Part shown: positions 53,620 through 64,000 of the stretch, piece after piece | Position numbering within the stretch: the first letter of the stretch is position 1 | Layout of the letters: every line of letters begins with the position of its first letter | Notes under the pieces: generated by a model | Seen by the model: only the letters and a program-made list of their open reading frames with translations | What the model was told of the DNA's origin: nothing | Databases searched by the model: none | Made by a program: the position numbers and the translations under genes | From: Tillus elongatus | Lineage: Eukaryota > Arthropoda > Insecta > Coleoptera > Cleridae | Assembly (NCBI GenBank): GCA_964006375.1 | Contig: OZ023269.1 | Span: 558,001 to 622,000 of the forward strand | Reading direction: 5' to 3' | Length of the DNA stretch: 64,000 bases

Positions 53620-54925
53620 TAAAAAACCTAACGATGGTTTCAGTAACCAAGTTAGCGTCATCAAAGGCAAAAACGAAAAAAGGCTCAACATAAAGAAAAT
53701 TGCACAAATTGTAGAGGCTGATCTGTCTTAGAATAACGGGAGCTATGACATCATGCCCTACAGCTGCAGTAGAGGCAGTGCCGAATCTTGCCCCACTTCA
53801 CTTATGCGTGAAAGGGGAAGCAGCACTAAGTGCCCCAAGGCTATTCCAAGCAGACAAATTAAAACTAGGAGACTTGGTTGGCCACTGGAAAATCCTGGAA
53901 AATTTTCCACTGTAGTCACTCGCCAAACCAACAGATCAAATTCCAGCCAAACTGGACTTCAGAATTCTATTCCACGTGCTCAAAAGTCACTGTCGAGCAT
54001 GGGACAGAAACAGTGCATGGCTGACAAACAACTCATCTTTATGGTATACAGACGTGTCTAAAGAGAAGGAATAGGAATAACAGCACCTAACTCTAAGTCT
54101 CGAGAGGGAACTTCCACCACCTTCCAAGCAGAAATGCTATAAATCTCTGTGTACAGGAGTGCATACAAAGTGTACTCAGGAATAGAGAGATCTATATCTT
54201 GTCGGACAGTCAGTCAGTACTAAAGACGCTGAAATCTTTCAAAATTAAGTCTAAGCTGACCTGGGACTGCAAAAAATCATTGAAGCAACTGTATACAAAT
54301 AACACAGTAACTTTGATGTGGGTACGAGGGAATCAAGGCACTGGAGGAAATGAGGAAGTAGATAACCTTGCAAAAAGGCAGCAATAACACCACTCTATGG
54401 TCCAGAGCCCTATTGTAGACTAACAAAAAGCCACCTAACAAATGAACCTGATACTATGGAGAGGAACCAAATTCTGTCATACTTGAGAAAGCACCAGGCT
54501 AAAGGCAGGAAAAACGATTTATCACCATATCAACAGAGAAGTGTGAACTGTTTCTTGAATTGAACAAAAACTTATGGTGATGCGTAAGACGAAGAGTGAA
54601 AACTGCAGATACTGTACTGAAGCAGCACAAACAACAGAACACTTGCTATGCGACTGTATGGCCCAGTTCTGCAAAGGTTTAAAATACCTTGGCAGGGGAG
54701 ACTACAATCTACGATGTACATTAAATATAAAACTGTACTGTGAAAACCAGAGAAATATGGGAGGGGCCAACAATTCCGTAATGTGCAACTTTAGCAAAAA
54801 TTTAGAAAACGAAAATTTAGTTTGTGGGTGTCAAAAGATTTTGGTAATGGACAGGACAAAAACCTATGGATATGAACAATATCGGCCTAAATTTACTGCA
54901 ATATTGACAAAACATGTGATATAGA
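53620..54925 (+). pseudogene. LINE C-terminal part with RNase H domain, decayed
   Basis: Plus strand. ITGAMTSCPTAAVEAVPNLAPLHL (the end-of-RT signature) at about 53736-53810, then a linker. The RNase H domain starts YTDVSK at about 54048, with FQAEM near 54125, LSDSQSVLKTLKSFK at 54199 and VTLMWVRGNQGTGGNEEVDNLAK to 54387. NPFLRKHQ-like linker follows, then CRYCTEAAQTTEHLLCDC at about 54603-54656. A domain order of RT, RNase H and Cys-rich tail occurs in I, LOA and related insect LINEs. The catalytic Asp after YTD is followed by a stop. The same C-terminal tail occurs at 10.5 kb. Confidence 0.8.
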
Positions 54926-55800
54926 GCGCTCTTAGGATATTATTAGGGCTGACCGATATAGACAAATCTAAAATATATCCATTAAAGGTCTTTGAATAAT
55001 ATTCGTATTTAGGATATCTAACATGTGCTCGAAAAATTGCCATCTTCTATCCGAATCAACGTCAATGAATTCTTGTAAGTGTCGTAGCATACATGTTGCT
55101 GTTTTTAAATTTCTTAAAATAGTTGAATTTTCACGTGCCACTTGATGCCACGAAGATTTGAAAAGCCAATCAAACATCAAACTTTACGTTATCATTAACA
55201 TAAGCGGGCTTCCTGCACAATGGTTTAACGTGTCCAACTTTGCTAAACTGTGCATACATTTTAGATACAATTCCCTGAGAACGTGACGGTAGCTCAGGGT
55301 GCTTTGTAGATTAACAACTTCTGCTTGGGATCGACATTTATCTCCGTAACCAATCATCATTGGTACATATTTCAATTCGAAGGCTTCCAGTTAAAAAACG
55401 CATTTTTTCGACTCAAGGCGCAATAGATTTGACATCTAACTGACAATTGTTTTAGCAAAGTTTGATGTCACTAACGTCCACCTCTAGCAGCTGACTGAAT
55501 AAGGGTGGAAACAATTAAAAAATATTCTCGAACCTGCAAGAACTGAGCAACATTAGTGAAGAAGATAACAGGTTTTACATAAACAAACTCGTCCTGCATG
55601 CAATATTTTTGAGAGCAAATAACATAACCCGAATGTGTACTTAATATAACACCCATTTAATGCGATTAAGTAAAATTAAAACAAAAATGCAAGTACAAAT
55701 CAAATCATTATGTAGGAAACCCGATTCTGCAGGTGAAAACAAATCTATTTTTGGTTGATTTCCAATTAACATTAAAACATCCTCGCGGCAGGCTGGATGC
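54926..55800. other. Unassigned region with several minus-strand ORFs
   Basis: Minus-strand ORFs at 55180-54968 and 55375-55184 have non-repetitive, protein-like composition (for example TILRNLKTATCMLRHLQEF), suggesting a decayed coding element. I cannot name its family. Confidence 0.3.
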
Positions 55801-55805
55801 AAAAA

Positions 55806-57230
<1,425 letters not shown>

Positions 57231-57640
57231 TCATTATCACGAATTATTTAATAACTGTGAATTTCAGAACAAACGGTTTAAGTTTTATAGTCAGTCATTA
57301 AATTTCCACCCTGTGCAGCGGTCTGTGACCTTTGGAACCAAATTTTAGGTATCATCAAACAGAGAAAAATATACTCTTTGAATTTCCGTCAAAAAATGAT
57401 GAGGTTGCTATTTGAAAAAAATCTAAAAGGGGTGCGAGTGAAATGGCGAGGCGTAAAAATTACAAACTAATACTTCAAGATGTGAAACAAAATAATTTAG
57501 TTGACGTGTCCGAGTGTTTTTCATAAAAAAATATTTCTCTTCGAATTATGAATTTTATTCCATAACTGCGGTCCACACGGTATTTTATTTTTTCTTATAA
57601 TATATGTAGTATATTTCCTAATCGTTACATAATAAGCTAC
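57231..57640. other. AT-rich spacer without recognisable feature
   Basis: No gene or repeat recognised. Confidence 0.4.
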
Positions 57641-57642
57641 TG

Positions 57643-57879
<237 letters not shown>

Positions 57880-57890
<11 letters not shown>

Positions 57891-58270
57891 AGAAAATTCT
57901 TTTGTCTGTGGATACTGTAAAAGTTAACTCCGGTTGTAGAGAAGAAAATAACCTCTTCAGATGTCACAAACCTCTACGTCTATGTTAACTGTGTAACGGT
58001 TTTACCAACTAAGGACAACAACAGCTGCTATTAAACTTGAATTGAAAGCCTTGTAAGTGCTTATCTCTCATTAGTAATTTTTTTCAACAAAAAGTCGCTA
58101 AAAATATTGGAAATACATCAAATAACAAAATTGTATCAAAAACGAATTTAAAAAAAAGCTGAAAGAGAAATTCAGTTAACGGCGAGATTTAAATCAGCGT
58201 TCCTTTGCTTATCAGCAAGCTATCTAAACATTCGACCACGGTACCACTTGGAGAATATTGTGTAATAAAG
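57880..58270 (-). mobile_element. tRNA-derived SINE-like element joined to family A
   Basis: On minus: CCAAGTGGTACCGTGGTCGA is the head, with an A-box-like TGGTCGAATGTTTAG. GATTTAAATCTCGCCG lies about 45 bases on as a weak B box. The body then runs to GTGAAGCCACAGAAGTCC and passes directly into family A body sequence. The box matches are weaker than in the other SINEs. Confidence 0.5.
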
Positions 58271-58479
58271 GGTAGATAACCCGTAATCGTCTTCAGTTAT
58301 TTATTTGTAATATGTAAGGTCTTTAGAGGCATATTTTGCAACCATTTTAATAAACGAGAAGAGTAGCATTAATCTAAAACATCCTAATATACATTTTATG
58401 CAAAATTTACACAAAACACTATAGTTATACTAATTTTCACGTTAGAATCTACAGTTTGACATTTACAAGAGAAAAATTA

Positions 58480-58945
58480 TAAAATTTTCAAAGCAATGTT
58501 TCTGATACTTCTTGAACTTTTTGCGCCATGAAAATATACCCGTTGTCTGTAATATTTATAGATTTTGTTTAACATATCCATTACTTTGGTATCGCGTATT
58601 CTCTGGCTTTTTGTGACACTAAAATTTTGCTTCAGTAAGTGTCTATAACTTTTTTTCTTTCGCCTTAGAGACCTAAATTTTGGTGCAAAGTTTGACTTTT
58701 ACAATGTAAAGCAGCTCGTAAACTTTGGTTGCTATAGTTGTGTTATTTCCGGAGATATGATTTTTTCCAAAATAAAACCCAAAATTCTCCCGAAAAACCT
58801 TATATAAACATATAAAAATTGAAACTGACCCCGGATATAAATTCTAAGGGGCCTAGTTCGCGCTCATTTGAAGAAATGTTTTCAAAAGTCAAAAGTCGGG
58901 ATTTCCTCATTAGTGAATTTTTTATAAGAACATTCACTAAAAAAT
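58480..58945 (+). repeat. Family A repeat without TA tract
   Basis: Body (GATACTTCTTGAAC, TTATTTCCGGAGATATGA) to AACCTTATATAAACATATAAAAATTG, where only a short TATATA replaces the tract. Then the right-end module and hairpin TTAGTGAATTTTTTATAAGAACATTCACTAA at 58910-58940. It shows that the TA tract is optional. Confidence 0.8.
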
Positions 58946-60195
58946 AGATTTTAACAGTCAAGCAATAGCGTTTAATAACGTTTAAATAATAAATAAGATG
59001 ATAGAAAATAATTCAAATCATCACTTACTTTTATTTATCCAAATATTATTACAGACAAAAAAATAACAACTATGCTTCGATGGCTAACTTTGAGAGAATT
59101 TCAAAAATATTAATTGCCAGACAAATACAAAACACGACGCGAGATACAAATAATGTTTCTTAACAAAACCTATAATGTATAAATTAGTTTATACATATTG
59201 TAACGTGGTCTACATCGGTCAAACCGTACCCGATATAGAGAACATATTCCTGAAATGCCAGCGTCTATCCTCTTGATTACTCCTACTAAAATTATTTGAT
59301 TCCGTCCCCTTCACCCTTCACTTCTAAATACAAACGTAGACACTACTTCTCTGGTCTCACATAAATCCCCAAAGCTATTTAGCTTATAAGAAAATAGAGG
59401 TAACTAGACATGTGGTATTTTTATATTCACAGAAAATTGCTAATTAATTTACCACAAGAATTTCTTGTTAAAAAAATTCTTCAACAAAAACCTGTGTAAC
59501 GAAAGAATAGGCATTCTTTGTCACGGTTTGTAAAATTTTGTGTGGCATTTGATCCCGTTAATGGTTTTTCAGGTAGAAAAAGTAAAATATAATTGGTTCA
59601 GAGCATCGATTTTACCCTCAAGTCTTTGGTGGAATAAAATACCATCGTAATTGTTCCAGGCGGTAATGACAAAATAGGCAAACATGTACCGAATGGTACT
59701 GAACTAATGTATCATATACTTAAATATGTATTAAAGAAATTGTGTTTCGGAGGGCAATTTGTAGAAAATGTCTCTATTGTTGTCTGTTGTAACAGAATAA
59801 GGTATATAACATAGACTTACATAGCAATAGATGGATGCTATATCTATATAATATTCATAACAGATATTCGAAACAATTTCCCCGCTGTAATGATAGAGGC
59901 GTTTTGAAAATATATCATTATTATTTATGTTAAACCTGATCTATGGAAAGTATTTATTAATTTATACTGATTATCATTCAAGAAAAAGAAGATCGGATGA
60001 TTAAGGTGATAGCTCTGATTTCTATTTGGTTCAAACCTACCAATTATCTATAAATAACGTAGTCGAATAATAATATTATTTTCCTTAGGAATTGTAAGGT
60101 TTTAAAATTTCAGTCGTATTTTCTTAATAATTATAGTGCTATCTTGTGTTTGATAATTAAATTTATAACCGGTAGCCGACATTTATGAATTATAA
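58946..60195. other. AT-rich region without recognisable gene
   Basis: No coding motif or shared repeat noticed. Confidence 0.4.
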
Positions 60196-60198
60196 AAA

Positions 60199-60790
60199 AG
60201 TCTGGACGCAGCAAGTGCGTTATGGAAGTGAATTTTCATAAAAATGCTTTTAATAGCAAATATGTCTCTTTAATCCAAGCAGGCATCAATTTGGCAACCG
60301 GTATAACCTATATAGTAGAAACGATGTGCCATATTTTACCAAAATAACTTATTGTTGGAAAATGTACAAACATTTTCCGAACATAAACTTAAAATGTTTC
60401 CGAGAAAACTCGTTTCTTAGCCGACGAACCTTAGGTTAATAGCAAATTGATTTATTGAATTTTGAAGCATTTAACGAAAATTCGCTACCAAAACGTACTT
60501 ACTGCGTCACGATTTATTTACAAACATGCATCATATTTCGATGAAAAACGCAAAAATGCAATAAGGAGCGTTCAAAAAAATTGTAGGTCTCACCAACTTA
60601 TGGGCCAGCCTGTGATTGTCAAAATAATTTTATAAGATACAGCTCAAGACACCCTATAAGTAACGTATACAATTTTTTCTCGTATCTTGAATAATAACAA
60701 TTATATGGAGCTTTACCGTAGAAATGAGCCACCCTGTATATATGTAAACAGAAAGTAAATCCGGATATGGATTCCAGGGGGCCTATTTTA
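60199..60790 (+). repeat. Family A repeat, internally deleted
   Basis: GGACGCAGCAAGTGCG at 60205. The 0.3-kb subunit closes at about 60480-60510. The CACCAACTTATGGGCC block follows, then GTATATATGTAAACAG leads straight to TCCGGATATGGATTCCAGGG, the right-end module, without body, TA tract or hairpin. Confidence 0.8.
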
Positions 60791-61830
<1,040 letters not shown>

Positions 61831-62394
61831 ACGTATCTACTTCTGTATTTATATCACATTTTGCATATTTTCTAATTTATTTAATTTATTTTTATTTGCG
61901 AATTTTCTTGTACAAAATGTTCTTTTATTAGCGAATTTTTGTATAAATGAATTTAAGAATCTTCTTAGAAGAAACATTTGTTGCAAATTTTTGTATGAAA
62001 AATTGTTCAATTGATGGAACATTTTGTAAACAAAATTTGTTGAAAATAATGGTTTAATGAATTTTCGTGCAAACAAAGTATTTTCTTTTCAATTTTAATA
62101 CAAATTAGGCATATAATTTGAATTTTATGTATATTTTAACAAAATTTTGTGTAAAAAGTATTTTGCCAGTTTTCACAGAAATTTTTTTGTGCTGTAGAAA
62201 TCGTTTTTTGCAATATTTTGCTGTGAAATGTTGGTAATTAATGATAAATGTTTCATGAGTTATTATAAAAAAATGTTTTCGGATTTTATTGAAAAAAGTG
62301 CTTGCAAATTTTAATTAATTGTTTTTAACTTTTGTCAAAAAGGTTTTTGTGAATAATTATATTTTGGTAGGTGAGTTAATAACTTAAAAAGGTT
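61831..62394. repeat. Degenerate TTTTGCGAATTTTTGT-like repeats
   Basis: Very AT-rich, with recurring variants of GCGAATTTTTGTA(C/T)AAA at irregular spacing between 61895 and 62075. No coding content. Confidence 0.4.
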
Positions 62395-62925
62395 AGTTGG
62401 TCGGGAAAATCGGACCAGTTTTTTCGGAAACATTTGAAGTTCATTTTCGGAAAAATTTTGTACTTTTTCAAAGAATAAAGTTATTTTGATGAAATATGGT
62501 ACATTGTTTATATACTATATTTTTTAGTGAAACACGCCATATATGAAAGCATTTTTGCATTTTCCATACAAATATAGGGCGTGTTTGTAAAAAAGAAATT
62601 CGGGACGCAGCGAGTGCGTTATGGAAGCGAATTTTCATTAAATGTTTCAAATTTGAATAGCTCAATTTGCTATTAACCTATAAAGTTCGTTGGCCAAAAA
62701 AACCAGTTTTTTCGGAAACCTGTTAAGTTTATTTTCGGAAATGTTTGTAACTTTTCAAACAATAAAGTGGTTTTGATGCAATGTGGTACATTCTTTGTAG
62801 TATATTGGTTATACTGGTACCTAAATTTGAACCTGCTTTCTTTAAAAAACAGACATATTTGTTATTTAAAACTTTCTATGAAACTTCACTAAGATAACGC
62901 ACTTGCTTCGTCCAGCCATTTTTTA
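62395..62925 (-). repeat. Family A repeat with inverted-repeat subunit
   Basis: A duplicated body end (CGGACCAGTTTTTTCGG) at 62395-62520. The subunit then starts with GGGACGCAGCGAGTGCG at about 62603 and closes with its inverted counterpart at about 62880-62915. It matches the reverse of 55.8-56.1 kb. Confidence 0.7.
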
Positions 62926-64000
62926 GTCAGTCCTTTAGACGAGTTCGTTAGCTAGCTTAATTGGGCCAGCTTTTTTCCTAAAAGAATTTTATTTCCAAAA
63001 ATTATGATTGTATAATGTATATTTGTTTTTAAATTTATTTTGAATTATATGCAAAAGAATACTTGCCTTCATAGTAAAACACCAAATATTTAGTGAACAT
63101 CAAAACCCATATATTATGAAAAGATATTTTAAGCAATGAAAGAAATTAAGGCAGAACTTAATGCAGGAGAGAGCACGTTATGCTTGTAGTCCTGAATGGA
63201 GCCATCGGTTATCATTCGTTTTTTACAAAATTAAAAGAGTTCCCTTCGTATAATTATTTTCGTTTTGCTGCAATATGTATTTCGAAATGTTTGTGAATGA
63301 AATTGTTCGTAAAATAAGAGTTGGCCACCCATTTGAAATTTCGACAGCAGTAATGTTTTATTTATTAGTTCAGTTTCTAAACAACGCTTTTTATTCTATT
63401 CAAGTTTCACAAAAATCGTTAATGTCTATATTGGCAATGCAAACGGCGACGCTAAGTGTTTTACCCGTAGTAATGAATAATTCAAAGTTTATTATTATTT
63501 CCTTTTATGCTTTATGTGTGTTTCGAACATGATACGAAGAAAATGAACCTTTATAATACCATTTAGGAATCACAAAAGCTTTTACCACTTAAAATTTTCC
63601 GCTGACTCCCTTTAATAGAATTAATTTCGAACTCTGCGTGAATTTCAAACATACCTCTATTCCTTTACTTAATCTGGGTCTCACTCTTATAAATTAGCTT
63701 TCTTTGTTGGCCAACTCGCTTATTGAAATATTTTTATTTTCAATAACTAACACCACACCAATTCTTAGGCAATAACAGAACTCTCTAACATAAACAACGA
63801 CAATAAAGAATGATTTGTATTTTTGTTATATACTTCTTTGCAGAAAAATAACTGTAAATAATGTTGGACTTGTAAATAGCAAAAAGCTCACGGTGTAACA
63901 ACATATACCGAGACAAAAAAGAGAAGTCATGGCGCAGCAAACTTGTGTAATACATAATAGGTTTAAGATTGTCGATTTTTTTTCTTGTTTTTTTTTAAAT
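62926..64000. other. AT-rich region without recognisable gene
   Basis: An 85-residue plus-strand ORF at 63275-63532 is hydrophobic and matches nothing I know. No shared repeats. Confidence 0.4.

Noticed and set aside
63275..63532. 85-residue plus-strand ORF
   Set aside because: Hydrophobic AT-rich sequence without motif or supporting context.

Overview
The window looks like an AT-rich arthropod genome segment, most likely from an insect. The evidence is an errantivirus-type LTR retrotransposon with an env gene, insect-style Tc1/mariner, piggyBac and pogo/Tigger transposase remnants, many decayed non-LTR retrotransposons, tRNA-derived SINEs and more than twenty long (TA)n tracts. I recognise no intact host gene. 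Every sizeable coding-like stretch I can identify belongs to a mobile element, and almost all are broken.

Layout. 1-1480: decayed mariner-like element (D-x41-D spacing, long inverted repeats) cut by the window edge. 1548-9026: a (TA)n tract split by a 7.25-kb errantivirus-like element (1703-8948) with 273-bp LTRs that differ at one position, gag, a pol carrying one frameshift, and an intact env with a furin-type site and fusion-peptide-like segment. 9.25-11.6 kb: piggyBac remnant, a GC-rich island, a LINE 3' coding end and an RTE-like fragment. 12-16.3 kb: modular (TA)n-bearing repeats (called family A here), a dead LINE RT, a Tigger-like terminal repeat and a 200-bp foldback palindrome. 18.2-20.1 kb: pogo-like transposase pseudogene. 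20.7-24.7 kb: two LINE remnants. 24.7-26.5 kb: second D-x41-D mariner. 28.3-29.05 kb: RTE-like C terminus. 29.5-44.2 kb: mostly family A copies, a LINE RT fragment, two SINE copies and a solo mariner end. 45-52.5 kb: mariner N-terminal fragment interrupted by a LINE, a second LINE, a different SINE, a Tigger transposase pseudogene and a third LINE. 53.5-64 kb: RNase-H LINE remnant, the longest family A copies, a third SINE and AT-rich filler.

How the parts relate. The dominant pattern is nested insertion. The errantivirus sits in a TA tract. A LINE sits in a mariner fragment. SINE heads sit at the same place inside two copies of a larger family A repeat. Family A is modular: one end carries GGACGCAGCAAGTGCG, the other an imperfect hairpin beginning TTAGTGAATTTT, with a (TA)n tract between two conserved flanks. 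Its copies differ mainly by which modules are kept, which would explain why so many long TA tracts here share the same flanks. It is the best candidate for an undescribed element family. The errantivirus is the youngest-looking insertion.
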